Of a DNA stretch of 64,000 nt, positions 31,141 to 39,861 are shown piece after piece. The notes beneath the pieces were generated by a model. That model searched no databases. It worked only from the letters and a program-made list of their open reading frames with translations, and had not been told where the DNA came from. Each line of letters starts with the position of its first letter. Position 1 is the first letter of the stretch. The stretch spans positions 62,001 to 126,000 of IMG/VR virus record IMGVR_UViG_3300006033_000016, one strand, 5' to 3'. The translations under genes were made by a program, and so were the position numbers. The stretch comes from a virus.

Positions 31141-33573
31141 TTAGGCTAAGCCGTGCTGGTTAAGTAACCTGGCGGTGTCAGAATTATGATAGGCTACGGC
31201 CTCTCCCATATTCTTAAACTTGATTTGAACTGTAGCAACAGTTTCTCCTGATGTATTGACAGAAACGTGTCCCTCACCCACTCCCTCCACTTCGCCCGGC
31301 GCAGAGGGTCTTTGAGTGGTTCTCTGAGACGTCTGTTGAGATACAGTGGTGGAGGCTGCAGCCACTCCTGCTTCCCTACCCCTTTCCGAGTCGTTGGAGG
31401 AAAAGAAGCTCCCCACGTAATTGCTTAGGTCTTCCCATGCCTCTTCTATAAAACTAGGTTCGTCAGTGGAGGGCAGAACAACCTCAGGTATGGCCCTTTG
31501 GTTGTGACGATCCCTCCCTAAAATTTCCTCACGCAAGAACTGTTGCCTTTCCAAGTCTAATCTGCTATCCTCGACCCGTTTTAGCTCTCTGTTTGCGTTG
31601 TCTAGTTGTGTTTGTGCGTTAGTTCTTGCTTCTTCTGACGTCGACTCTCTAAGTACCTTTTGGGCTTCTATGACTCCCTTCATCATTTCTTGACGTTCTA
31701 CGTCTGATGACTGCCTCATAGAAGAAAGAACTTCTTGAGGAATTTCATTAGATACTACAGACCTAGTTAGGTCTGGAAGCATGGTGTCTAGGTCTAGACC
31801 AGTGAAGTCTCCAATCATCTTGACTATGTTGGATACGTTTAGGGCGATGGCTTTTATGTAGTCTTTGATATTGAAGAGCTGTTGAATGGGATCCTTAAAA
31901 GAGAGAACAGCAGTAAGAGCACTAGACTGAAGGTTTTCGGTATCCGCTGCCTTCTCCTGAGCCTCCTCCTGGAGTTTCTGTATCGCTTCTGCCACTTCTC
32001 CAGACCTACCTTCAACGAGCATTTTGGAGTAAAGAAGCTTCTGCGAGGTAGAAAGATCACTAAGTCCATCTATACCCTCAAGGAGCCTAGAAACTACAGA
32101 CAGATCTCCACCTAACCCTTGAAGGTTAAGGTCTGACATCCTGGCGTCTAGGTCTGATTGAATGGCTGCGGATGTGCCAGCAAACAAGTTTCGGAAGTCT
32201 AAGGCCCCCATGCCGTCTCCCAAAGATTCTATGCCCTGTTCCATGGCAAGAGCGTTCTCATCCGTAGGAGCAATGCCTATAGAGGAGTAAGCGCTCTCTC
32301 TAAGGGCTTTCCGCTGGGCTTCAGACGCCCTTCCATACGTTATCTCTTCTCCTAGTTCCTCAGACAACGTCTCTTCTGCTTCTCTAAGAGCCCTAGATAT
32401 CTGACTCTGAAGTCTTTGACCAGAAAGGAAGCCAGCAGCGTCTTGTCTTTCTCCAAATAAAGAGTTAGTGAAGGCTTTGGCTATCTTTTGAGATCCCTTG
32501 ACACTGATCCCATATTTTGCTGCCTGTTCCTGCGCATAGGCGTAAGCAGCGGCCACATTATCAACTGACACCACCTGGGAGTCCAAGTTACGTGTGGCAT
32601 CGGCGATAGCTCGTACAAGATCGTCTCGTGTAGTAAACGCAAAACCCTTTATTGCGGATTCTGAGTTATTAATACGATCTGTGAGTATGTCTGCGGTTGC
32701 GGAAACCTCCCTCAGATCTTCAGCCGTTTCGGTGAAAGAACGACCAGAAGTCAAGGATCTCTCAACCAAGGTGGACAGTGCCTCTTCCGCGTTAACTCCT
32801 TGGGCTTCCAAGTTTTTTATGGCGTCCGTTACTTCTATTACTGTGTCTACAGCCCCAGCCTTGATGAGATCCATACGAGACAGTGTAACAAACTGCTCCG
32901 CAAGCTTCTGCGTTCCGTCGGTAGCGTCTGCATACCTTAACTTCAGTTCTGCCACTCCAACATTTAGGTCGTCCATTGCCTGACGGTATTTCCATATGGT
33001 GGGAAATACGTCAGACATAGCGGATCCCATGTCCCCTAATGCGCCGCCTGCTCGATCAACGGTAGAAGACAGGTCAGAAAAATCTACATTTACGTCTCGT
33101 ACCGCTCTTCCTACCTTAGGAAGTTCCCCAAACTTACGGAGATTATCGATTCCGGCCGTAAAGGGCTGAAACAGAGACCCCAATACAGTAGATGTGTCAA
33201 CAGAGTCTTGTTGCACCTCTCTGAGCGCTATCTTTATACCTTCGTATTTCTGGAGGAGAGAAGAAGACCTTTTCATCTCTTCGTTGTGATAGCGTGCACG
33301 AACTGTATCTAGATTCTTTAGAGCATCCCCCTGAGCCGACAACAGGGTAGAGGTGTTCTTAAGTTCTCTCTCGTAAGCGGAATGATCCCTGGCACGTTGC
33401 TGCATAGCTGCGGAATGGGCAGCCGCTACGCCTGCGGCTGCCCTTTCCTCATTTGCCATTGTAGAAATGAGCTTTTTTCTGGCCTGGTCATAGGCTTTCA
33501 CTGCACGGGTTTGACTCGCGATCTCTCGCTCGCCTCCCGTAGAGCCCATTCTTCCAAAGGGATTAGTAGGCAT
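31141..33573 (-). CDS. Tape-measure-like tail protein, 810 aa
   Basis: A long, mostly helical protein rich in Ala, Glu and Ser with coiled-coil stretches throughout and a short hydrophobic segment near residue 570. It follows the frameshifting chaperone pair and lies in the tail gene block, the standard place for the tape measure. It is short for a contractile-tail phage, so the tail may be modest or another protein may contribute. The end (residues 720-780) is a flexible Ser/Thr/Gln-rich linker. Confidence 0.65.
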   Translation of the reverse strand: MPTNPFGRMGSTGGEREIASQTRAVKAYDQARKKLISTMANEERAAAGVAAAHSAAMQQRARDHSAYERELKNTSTLLSAQGDALKNLDTVRARYHNEEMKRSSSLLQKYEGIKIALREVQQDSVDTSTVLGSLFQPFTAGIDNLRKFGELPKVGRAVRDVNVDFSDLSSTVDRAGGALGDMGSAMSDVFPTIWKYRQAMDDLNVGVAELKLRYADATDGTQKLAEQFVTLSRMDLIKAGAVDTVIEVTDAIKNLEAQGVNAEEALSTLVERSLTSGRSFTETAEDLREVSATADILTDRINNSESAIKGFAFTTRDDLVRAIADATRNLDSQVVSVDNVAAAYAYAQEQAAKYGISVKGSQKIAKAFTNSLFGERQDAAGFLSGQRLQSQISRALREAEETLSEELGEEITYGRASEAQRKALRESAYSSIGIAPTDENALAMEQGIESLGDGMGALDFRNLFAGTSAAIQSDLDARMSDLNLQGLGGDLSVVSRLLEGIDGLSDLSTSQKLLYSKMLVEGRSGEVAEAIQKLQEEAQEKAADTENLQSSALTAVLSFKDPIQQLFNIKDYIKAIALNVSNIVKMIGDFTGLDLDTMLPDLTRSVVSNEIPQEVLSSMRQSSDVERQEMMKGVIEAQKVLRESTSEEARTNAQTQLDNANRELKRVEDSRLDLERQQFLREEILGRDRHNQRAIPEVVLPSTDEPSFIEEAWEDLSNYVGSFFSSNDSERGREAGVAAASTTVSQQTSQRTTQRPSAPGEVEGVGEGHVSVNTSGETVATVQIKFKNMGEAVAYHNSDTARLLNQHGLA

Positions 33574-34163
33574 TACCTACGCTTGCCTCCTCCACCAATA
33601 GGACGAGAAGGTCCTTCAGAAAATCCACCAGAAGGACGTCGAGACTGACCAAACGGGTCTGCTCCGGTATATTCTGGATCATTGCGGTCGATGGCTGTTG
33701 CGCCCATCTTCCTAAGGAACTCCTCCTTTGACGCCTGCGACAAGGAGGCTGCTCCAGCAGGAACGTGAGGCATACCATACAATCCACCTTGAGAAGGTAT
33801 GGCGTGTTCTTGAAGAGACTTCATCAGTTCAGGACGCACAAGTAAAGATAATGGATAACGAAGAACTGTAGGACGAGCCGCAACAGGAGAAGCCTCCATG
33901 TCAGCTAAGGTCTTGTTACCTTTGTTGTCTTCTTCGTGCTTAGCTAGCATGTCTAGGTCTTCTTGCGTCCAAACCAGCCCGAGCATTCGCTCCCACCGGT
34001 AAAACCACTGGTCCTCTTCCCACTGAAGAAATAAGTAAGATATTTCTAATTCGTCTAGGGAGGCGTCCTTTATTCTAGGGTCGTTGACTGTCGTACGCAA
34101 TTTTGCGGCTAGGGATCCCCTCAGCCATACTGCCCAATCTAGCGTACGGAGTCGGTCTGGGGT
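33573..34163 (-). CDS. Tail assembly chaperone, frameshift-specific part (gpGT type)
   Basis: This frame has no good start of its own (a TTG at 34100 is the only candidate) but is open upstream across the stop of the 278-aa gene. The bridging residues, such as RLRTLDWAVWLRGSLA, are protein-like. A -1 shift at CCCTTTA (34163-34169) would fuse it to that gene, giving a protein of about 467 residues. This is the gpG/gpGT arrangement found upstream of tape measure genes, where the long form helps assemble the tail. The end is Gly/Arg/Pro-rich. Confidence 0.75.
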   Translation of the reverse strand, partial: TPDRLRTLDWAVWLRGSLAAKLRTTVNDPRIKDASLDELEISYLFLQWEEDQWFYRWERMLGLVWTQEDLDMLAKHEEDNKGNKTLADMEASPVAARPTVLRYPLSLLVRPELMKSLQEHAIPSQGGLYGMPHVPAGAASLSQASKEEFLRKMGATAIDRNDPEYTGADPFGQSRRPSGGFSEGPSRPIGGGGKRR

Positions 34164-34975
34164 AAAGGGAGAGGGGTATCCTCCCCCTCCTTTTCGTCTT
34201 TCTTAGAGGACTTAGCCTTAGGCAAGTACTTGGAGTCTACGTTCTGCTCGTATGCAACGTACAAGTGCTCTACCAGTTCGAACAAAGAAGTGCGTAGTTC
34301 GTCGCAAAAGGCGGAGGCAGCTTGGAATCTAAGGCCCATATGAGGATACATTGGGTCCCTTACATGGTCTGGACTTACTGGTTGTATCCCAAATACCTCA
34401 TGAAGCGGAACCCCGTCTATGGAAGCCACGCCCATAGAGATAAAGGCAGCTTTCCACGCAAAAGTAGCTAAAGCAGGGTCCTGTATCATTTCGCGAGTTT
34501 TCTCAAGAACCCACTGGTAATCGTCGTAGTTTATACCACGAAGCCCAAAAAGGATCTCCACGTTAGTTTCTGGATTGTGGGGATCTCTTCTAGCTATGGG
34601 GACAGTTACCACGTCCACCCTTTTTAGACCAAATACCTCTCTAAACCTTTTTAGAGTTGAGGATTCCGAAGAAGTGACAGGAGAGGGAGGAAGAGGACGC
34701 GTACCTGGAGAAGAAACAGGAACAGCTTCCCTTGTTTTTTGAGTGTCCCTCGCTTCCTTCGCGTCGGAAAGCGGGTCAGGAAGAACCGATCGACGAGGGT
34801 CGTAGGAAGTTTCAGCGCCTACGGAAGAGGAAGTAGGTCTGGCTGCCTGTTGAGTGAATGGAGAATTGATATTAGGAGCGTCACTCCACGGATCCTGTGG
34901 ATGAGGTAGATTTCCAGAAATAGTACTATCAATTTCAGAAACTATCACTCTATCGCCAAGTCTATCGTCAGTCAT
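34139..34975 (-). CDS. Tail assembly chaperone, short form (gpG type), 278 aa
   Basis: A flexible Pro/Ser-rich N-terminal half (residues 20-110), a compact helical middle (RFREVFGLKRVDVVTVPI on) and a Lys/Glu-rich tail. Located two genes upstream of the tape measure and ending 22 nt after a slippery heptamer. N-terminal low complexity of this length is unusual for the family. It has a promoter-like motif and a hairpin upstream. Confidence 0.7.
   Translation of the reverse strand: MTDDRLGDRVIVSEIDSTISGNLPHPQDPWSDAPNINSPFTQQAARPTSSSVGAETSYDPRRSVLPDPLSDAKEARDTQKTREAVPVSSPGTRPLPPSPVTSSESSTLKRFREVFGLKRVDVVTVPIARRDPHNPETNVEILFGLRGINYDDYQWVLEKTREMIQDPALATFAWKAAFISMGVASIDGVPLHEVFGIQPVSPDHVRDPMYPHMGLRFQAASAFCDELRTSLFELVEHLYVAYEQNVDSKYLPKAKSSKKDEKEGEDTPLPLPQTDSVR
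34163..34169 (-). promoter_or_regulatory. -1 ribosomal frameshift site (CCCTTTA)
   Basis: In the zero frame the codons are C-CCT-TTA, the canonical X-XXY-YYZ slip sequence. The zero-frame stop is 22 nt downstream, and the -1 frame is then open for about 195 codons. Confidence 0.75.
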
Positions 34976-35017
34976 TCGTTACTCCTGTGTAAGTAATTTG
35001 CAGTCTTATACGGATAC

Positions 35018-35040
35018 ACCGTATACATAATGTACAGAAC
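35018..35040 (-). promoter_or_regulatory. Promoter-like motif before the tail chaperone gene
   Basis: TTCTGTACATTATGTATAC shares the CTGTACATNATG core with the repeated motif and lies right after a hairpin, about 45 nt before the start at 34975. Confidence 0.4.
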
Positions 35041-35066
35041 CCTAGCCAGAAATTCTGGCTAGGGTT
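35038..35066 (-). terminator. Hairpin between the acidic protein and tail chaperone genes
   Basis: A near-perfect inverted repeat (12 bp, AACCCTAGCCAG with its complement, 5-nt loop) just after the stop codon at 35089. The U-tract is poor; it may act as terminator or as an mRNA end protector. Confidence 0.5.
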
Positions 35067-35088
35067 ATGTTTCAGTGGAAAATATAGG

Positions 35089-36306
35089 TCACTTGCTGCG
35101 AGCAAGACGAGCTATCTGAGCAGCCTTCTTCTTCTCACCCTTTGCTGCCAGCTTCTTGGCAAGAGTCATCAGGTTCTTGCGCTGAGCCTGACCAAGATGA
35201 AGGCCTCCAACAGGAGTTTCTACGCCAACTTCGAAGCCAAGGAGACCTTCCTTGTCCTCGTCGTCATCCATGCCCATGTCATCCTCGGACTCCTCTTCCT
35301 CTTCCATGGGTTCATCGGCCTCATCGGCTTCGTCGGAGTCCTCCTCCATGGCCATGTCAAGTTCCATGTCGTCCTCGGATTCATCTGCCTCGTACATACG
35401 ATCGCTGGCTTCGTGGTCCATGGCTTCCATCATAGCAGCCAATTCATCGTCGCCCTCTCCAAGGTCAAGGCCCTCAAAGTCGAGTTCCTCACCGCCCTCA
35501 GCAGGCTCTTCCTCGTCTCCGAAATCGAGGCCCTCTAGGTCCATGTCGTCAGCGTCTTCCGACTCTTCGTCGTCTTCGGAGTCAGAGTCTTCGGAATCCT
35601 CAAGATCCATGTCCAGGTCTGCATCGTCCTCAGATTCCTCATCGGAAACGCCACCAGTGTCAAACTCTTCGTCGGAGTCATCTTCCATGGCAAGACGAAT
35701 CAAGGCCTCCATCTCCTTGTCGAAGGAGGACTGCTTCATGGGGTAGCCCTCACCCTTCTGACCAAAGGGAAGCTCTAGGTCTTCCTTTTCATCTGCGTCC
35801 ATCTTGGCTTTAGGCTTATTGGCCTTGGCGCGGTCGAACCTCTTAGAGGCGTCACCCTTGGACTCTGCAGTGCCATGACTATCGGAAGAATAGTCATACT
35901 CTGAATCCAAATCCTCAGCTATCTTGAGAACCTCAAGAGCAGTCTTCTTGCTTCCTTCCTTAAGAAGCTCAGAAGCAATATCCTCAAGCTCAGCCACCTG
36001 GGCCTTAGCTATTCTCTTCATAGCAGAAGCAATTCGTGCACGGCGCGAACTATAGTTGGCCGCAGCTTCTTTTGCACTAGGAGTGGCCTTCTTGTTCTTC
36101 TTTGAGCGCTTTGGCTTAGCCTTGGCTTTAGCTTTTTCCTTAGCCTTAGCTTTAGCTGCCTCTGCCTGACGCTTATGAGCGGTGACAAGTTCCACCGATA
36201 CCTCGTCCACAAGAGTTGCTAGATCAGGATTTCCAGTTGTGTCCAACTCCTGAGCAATAGAATCAAGCTCAGCAAGAATAGGATGATTTGTGTAGCGATG
36301 CGCCAT
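35089..36306 (-). CDS. Acidic structural or scaffold-like protein, 405 aa
   Basis: The first 170 residues are helical with a Lys/Ala-rich block (KAKEKAKAKAKPKRSKKNKK region). Residues about 205-345 are almost purely Asp/Glu/Ser/Met. The last 50 residues return to a basic helix. Such charge-separated proteins occur as scaffolds or internal virion proteins. Placed in the tail block with a hairpin after it, so it could be highly expressed. No family known. Confidence 0.5.
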   Translation of the reverse strand: MAHRYTNHPILAELDSIAQELDTTGNPDLATLVDEVSVELVTAHKRQAEAAKAKAKEKAKAKAKPKRSKKNKKATPSAKEAAANYSSRRARIASAMKRIAKAQVAELEDIASELLKEGSKKTALEVLKIAEDLDSEYDYSSDSHGTAESKGDASKRFDRAKANKPKAKMDADEKEDLELPFGQKGEGYPMKQSSFDKEMEALIRLAMEDDSDEEFDTGGVSDEESEDDADLDMDLEDSEDSDSEDDEESEDADDMDLEGLDFGDEEEPAEGGEELDFEGLDLGEGDDELAAMMEAMDHEASDRMYEADESEDDMELDMAMEEDSDEADEADEPMEEEEESEDDMGMDDDEDKEGLLGFEVGVETPVGGLHLGQAQRKNLMTLAKKLAAKGEKKKAAQIARLARSK

Positions 36307-36336
36307 GGCTGTAGACCTCTATGGTTTCTTTTGTTG

Positions 36337-36660
36337 TTAGGTGTTATCAGAACGCTTCCTTAGCCATTCGCGATTCGCCAGACGACGAATAGCACGACGT
36401 GCATCAGAAAGTGAAGAAGCAGCCTGACGTATCAGAACTGCGTCATCTTTGTCAAAATAGGTAAGAGCAGGTGTAGAATTTATGTCTTGAAACACATAAT
36501 TCAGGTTATCAAGAGCAATATAGTGGTCTGCAAGGGCTGCTCTTAGTCTATCCTTTTGAAGGCGGGATAGGGAAGGAGAGACATTGTTGTCGTCTTCCAT
36601 CGCCTTCGCATGAATTATGTCCGAAATCTTCATTAGACTTGATTTTCCGTCGTCACTCAT
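36337..36660 (-). CDS. Small helical protein in the tail block, 107 aa
   Basis: Helical, with a C-terminal Arg-rich segment. Its start directly abuts the stop of the tail tube gene. Probably a virion or assembly protein by position only. Confidence 0.5.
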   Translation of the reverse strand: MSDDGKSSLMKISDIIHAKAMEDDNNVSPSLSRLQKDRLRAALADHYIALDNLNYVFQDINSTPALTYFDKDDAVLIRQAASSLSDARRAIRRLANREWLRKRSDNT

Positions 36661-37179
36661 TTACACTGCTCGTGTCCTGGATACGAACGCAATTTGTCCG
36701 TCAACGACTGTTTTTGCATCACCCTCAGCGGTAAATCCTTGCTCGTTTCTGCCTGTGAACCAGCAACCGCTGTAGAGCCAAACTCGGTACACAGCAGAAC
36801 CTCTAAACAAGTACTCCTGCATGGCAAACGGTCTGTTCTGGTCAATTAGGTCGGACCAGACTGCAGGATAGCCTAAAGCTCTCTCAAACTCCTGGTCCCA
36901 CACCTCTACACGAGAAACAGATATATTGTAGTTTGTATTGATGCTGGGGACGTAGTCAACCGGTCGACCAAACGTTAGATGATTAAGTTCATATACGAGA
37001 GACCCGTTTCGACTGTACATCTGTGGGCTCCATGATTGAACTCGACCTACAATACGTCCATTGACAACAATAGATATACCGTGATAGGTTTTTATTGTGG
37101 GGGCCCCCGGCGCGTCAAAATCAAGGGGGCGTACTCTTACGCCATGGGGGTTTGCTGCGAACGGGGTAGGGGAGGCCAT
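36661..37179 (-). CDS. Tail tube protein, 172 aa
   Basis: Length and layout fit gp19-like tail tube proteins: IVVNGRIVGRVQSWSPQ near residue 35, an SRVEVWDQ segment, and alternating strands ending in GQIAFVSR. It lies downstream of the sheath gene, as is usual. A clear AGGAG ribbon site (aacaggagtaatc) precedes the ATG. Forms the inner tube through which DNA passes. Confidence 0.75.
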   Translation of the reverse strand: MASPTPFAANPHGVRVRPLDFDAPGAPTIKTYHGISIVVNGRIVGRVQSWSPQMYSRNGSLVYELNHLTFGRPVDYVPSINTNYNISVSRVEVWDQEFERALGYPAVWSDLIDQNRPFAMQEYLFRGSAVYRVWLYSGCWFTGRNEQGFTAEGDAKTVVDGQIAFVSRTRAV

Positions 37180-37236
37180 GATTACTCCTGTTATCGAATA
37201 TTTACCTAAGTTATCGTAATGTTCTAAGTCTAGGTA

Positions 37237-37710
37237 TTACTCTTTGTTTGTACTTAGGTGGGTAAGCGCAATCTTCTTTAGCTTTAGATAACGTTTCCTA
37301 TCACTGTCAGTAATAGAAGAGGATATCTCTCTTAAAGAGGCTGAACACTTGGCTCTTTCTTCAAGAGTGCGTGCGCTAATCAGCAAGTTGACCCTGGATA
37401 TGGAAGACAATGCAGCAGATTTGTTTATGAAGTAGGCAGAGTTTTCGTCTACTGTATTGTTGGCAAGTGTATACGCTACACCCTTTAACTGCCCGGATTC
37501 AGAAAAATCAGCTAAAGAGTGAATCCCATTAGTCTGAAGATATCTGATATACTGAAGAAGAGTCTTTTCTACAGAAGACAAGTCAGAAAACAACAATCCC
37601 TGTGACACCAACTTTGGGTTAGTGTTGTACAGAAGAAACTTTCCATCCTGCTTTCTGACCAGGGTTCCTGAGGAAGACAAGAGAGAATTTAGTCTCTTGG
37701 TAGAAGACAT
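37237..37710 (-). CDS. Hypothetical protein in the tail block, 157 aa
   Basis: Soluble, helical, Ser-rich. Its start overlaps the stop of the 399-aa gene. No motif. Confidence 0.5.
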   Translation of the reverse strand: MSSTKRLNSLLSSSGTLVRKQDGKFLLYNTNPKLVSQGLLFSDLSSVEKTLLQYIRYLQTNGIHSLADFSESGQLKGVAYTLANNTVDENSAYFINKSAALSSISRVNLLISARTLEERAKCSASLREISSSITDSDRKRYLKLKKIALTHLSTNKE

Positions 37711-38909
37711 CAGACAGCCTCCTGTAATAACTGCATAGCAAGAGGAAGAACCTGCTTGTACAGTTTTCCTTTATCAGGATCTTTTTTAGATATTTGAGAC
37801 AGCAGAGTATCAGTGTCGGTTTCTGGGTTGCTCTTTATAAGAAGAGCCAAGTCTTCAGCGGCAGAATCCCTAATAGAAGATCTCCTGGATTCTAAGGAAG
37901 TCAAAATGTCTGGAAGAACTTCTCTAACTTTCTTTGCTAGCTCAGGATCTTTTACCTTTAGAGTGTTGAGAAGAACCTCGGGAGAAACATCTTTCTCCAC
38001 TAACCAAGATACAGACTTAGATATGAGATCATGCCGTTGGCGAATAGATAGTGATGATTCTTCTTCCGATTTCTGATCGGCTTTAGAAAGGAGATAGTTC
38101 ACATTAGAGTACAGGTCCGGCTGAGATTTCTCTGAAAGGACAAATGTGTACTTTACATACACAACATACTCTCTAAATTTGGGTATGTTTCGAGTAGAGG
38201 TAGGTGTTCCGCGCGTAAGTTGGTTAAGAACTGCAGAGGCCTCCTCCGAAGAGCGAAAAACAGCAGGTTTGTATGGGTCGAGGTCCTCAGTTGCGTCTTT
38301 AGCCTGCATTTGGCCTACAACGCGAGGGTCCTCCCACATAGCAACTTCTCCAGCGTGAGGCCCAACATTATGGACTATCTTCCATGCCTTGGTTCCAAGT
38401 TCTTGTGCGTATCCGTGCTCTATACGATAGGGTCTGTCTGAAAGGTCACGAATGTCAGATGTTATCAGCTTGACGTCAGAAGTGACTCCTGAAAATATTG
38501 CTGATAATACTTTCTTTATGTCGTCCAAAGGAAACAATGGGCTAGGAGACTGTCCAGGGAAGAACTGTGTCTTGGCCGTCACTACTCCAAGATCTCCCTT
38601 ATTGTCTAGGAGGGAAAACGGCCCTACTACTAGATCTAACTTTAGAGAGTCCCCCTCACCAGGAAACACGGTCCTAGTGGCCAAAACTTTTTGTATCTGC
38701 GCAGGCTTTCCTCCTTTTAGAGGGGAAAAAAATGAAGTCAACTTGGACATCCGGGCAGACGAATTTGCGTCGAAGGAGGAAACGAACTCTGATGGATCCA
38801 GCTTTTGTTTTGAAAGCTTTTGAACTCGTATAGCAAGTTTATACAAAAAACTTGCTATACGAGTTCTTTCGTCCAGAGATAAAAGTAAGTCTGAGTTCAT
38901 GTCGATCAA
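37710..38909 (-). CDS. Hypothetical structural-block protein, 399 aa
   Basis: An alpha/beta first half and a helical second half with repeated short helices (residues 280-395, KEDVSPEVLL, KDPELAKKVREVLP, KDPDKGKLYKQVLP) resembling each other. An 18-bp inverted repeat lies inside its first codons. It overlaps the next gene by 4 nt. No family recognised. Confidence 0.5.
   Translation of the reverse strand: MIDMNSDLLLSLDERTRIASFLYKLAIRVQKLSKQKLDPSEFVSSFDANSSARMSKLTSFFSPLKGGKPAQIQKVLATRTVFPGEGDSLKLDLVVGPFSLLDNKGDLGVVTAKTQFFPGQSPSPLFPLDDIKKVLSAIFSGVTSDVKLITSDIRDLSDRPYRIEHGYAQELGTKAWKIVHNVGPHAGEVAMWEDPRVVGQMQAKDATEDLDPYKPAVFRSSEEASAVLNQLTRGTPTSTRNIPKFREYVVYVKYTFVLSEKSQPDLYSNVNYLLSKADQKSEEESSLSIRQRHDLISKSVSWLVEKDVSPEVLLNTLKVKDPELAKKVREVLPDILTSLESRRSSIRDSAAEDLALLIKSNPETDTDTLLSQISKKDPDKGKLYKQVLPLAMQLLQEAV
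38823..38865. repeat. 18-bp perfect inverted repeat inside a coding region
   Basis: AACTCGTATAGCAAGTTT and its exact complement, 7 nt apart, encode the helix RTRIASFLYKLAIRV near residue 15 of the 399-aa protein. Such a strong mRNA hairpin near a gene start is rare by chance and could slow translation. Confidence 0.7.
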
Positions 38910-39835
38910 AGAGTAATCAGGTTAGCAGCCATTCTCATCAAGTGCTTAGACCTAGAAAGTTCCTCGTCCAATTTGGTCAAGAGCTGGGCGCTCTGCGTAA
39001 CAGAAGCATACTTGGCCGAACTGGCCTGCTTTGGGCTCAACTGGCTCATCAGCTTTCGTATGGTAGCTCCCAACGGAACTATCTGTCCCTTGGTTAGTTC
39101 TTGTACCTTAGTTAGCATGAAAGCGAGGGCTCCCTTGATCTTCTGAAGGTTATTACCTACTACCGCCTCCTCCAACATGTCGTTAGCTTGTTGGAGCTGC
39201 TGTGTGATGGCTGGAAGTATGGTCTGAGCCTTCTCCAGTACCTTGACGGCAGGAAGACGCTGCTCCTTGGAGGCGTCACCTGGGCGCTGCACTCCTAGCA
39301 TATCTTTCTCAGAAAGCTCCTCAGTATCCATTTCGTCATCTGACGCAGGCATTAGTGCTGTCTTAAGTTCTGCTATCTTGGCTCTTCTCCACTCTCGTTG
39401 CTCTGCGGCTGACGATAGCTTGGGCTTTGGAGTAGACTTGAGCTTTGGGGTGTCAGAGGAAAGTTCCTTAGCCTTGTTCTTTGCGTCAGACAATGCCTTC
39501 TGTTTGGACTTCTTTGTGTCCTTTGGAGGAGATCCCTTTCCTAGACCACCTTTTGTATCGCCGTCAAAAGGATATCCCACAGGAACTGCTTCTCCTGTAG
39601 ACTTGTCTAGCTTGGAGTCCTTCTTGTCGCCTTTGACTTTTGGCTGCGACTTGTTTTTCTTAAACTTGTCCGCAGCAGTGCCCTTAGCTTTGGGCCCGGC
39701 GCCGTCATCCTTATCCGAAGATTTGGACTTTATGGCCTTCTCTAGTTCAGCAATCTTTTCCTTACGCGCTTTTGAACGCGCAGCGGTCATTACACGGGAA
39801 ACTCTATCCTGCATTTTTGTAGTTGACATTGACAT
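38906..39835 (-). CDS. Lys/Ser-rich structural-block protein, 309 aa
   Basis: Residues 1-170 are low-complexity and basic with Lys/Asp/Ser (for example KSKSSDKDDG, KFKKNKSQPKVKGDKK). Residues 205-309 are helical with Gln/Leu-rich heptads, a coiled coil. Follows the sheath gene by 26 nt. May be a virion or assembly protein. Confidence 0.5.
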   Translation of the reverse strand: MSMSTTKMQDRVSRVMTAARSKARKEKIAELEKAIKSKSSDKDDGAGPKAKGTAADKFKKNKSQPKVKGDKKDSKLDKSTGEAVPVGYPFDGDTKGGLGKGSPPKDTKKSKQKALSDAKNKAKELSSDTPKLKSTPKPKLSSAAEQREWRRAKIAELKTALMPASDDEMDTEELSEKDMLGVQRPGDASKEQRLPAVKVLEKAQTILPAITQQLQQANDMLEEAVVGNNLQKIKGALAFMLTKVQELTKGQIVPLGATIRKLMSQLSPKQASSAKYASVTQSAQLLTKLDEELSRSKHLMRMAANLITL

Positions 39836-39861
39836 TTACCTCTTAGACCTGCGTTTTCTTA

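Noticed and set aside
35252-35746. Plus-strand Ser-rich open frame of 164 codons
   Set aside because: Antisense shadow of the acidic block in the 405-aa protein.
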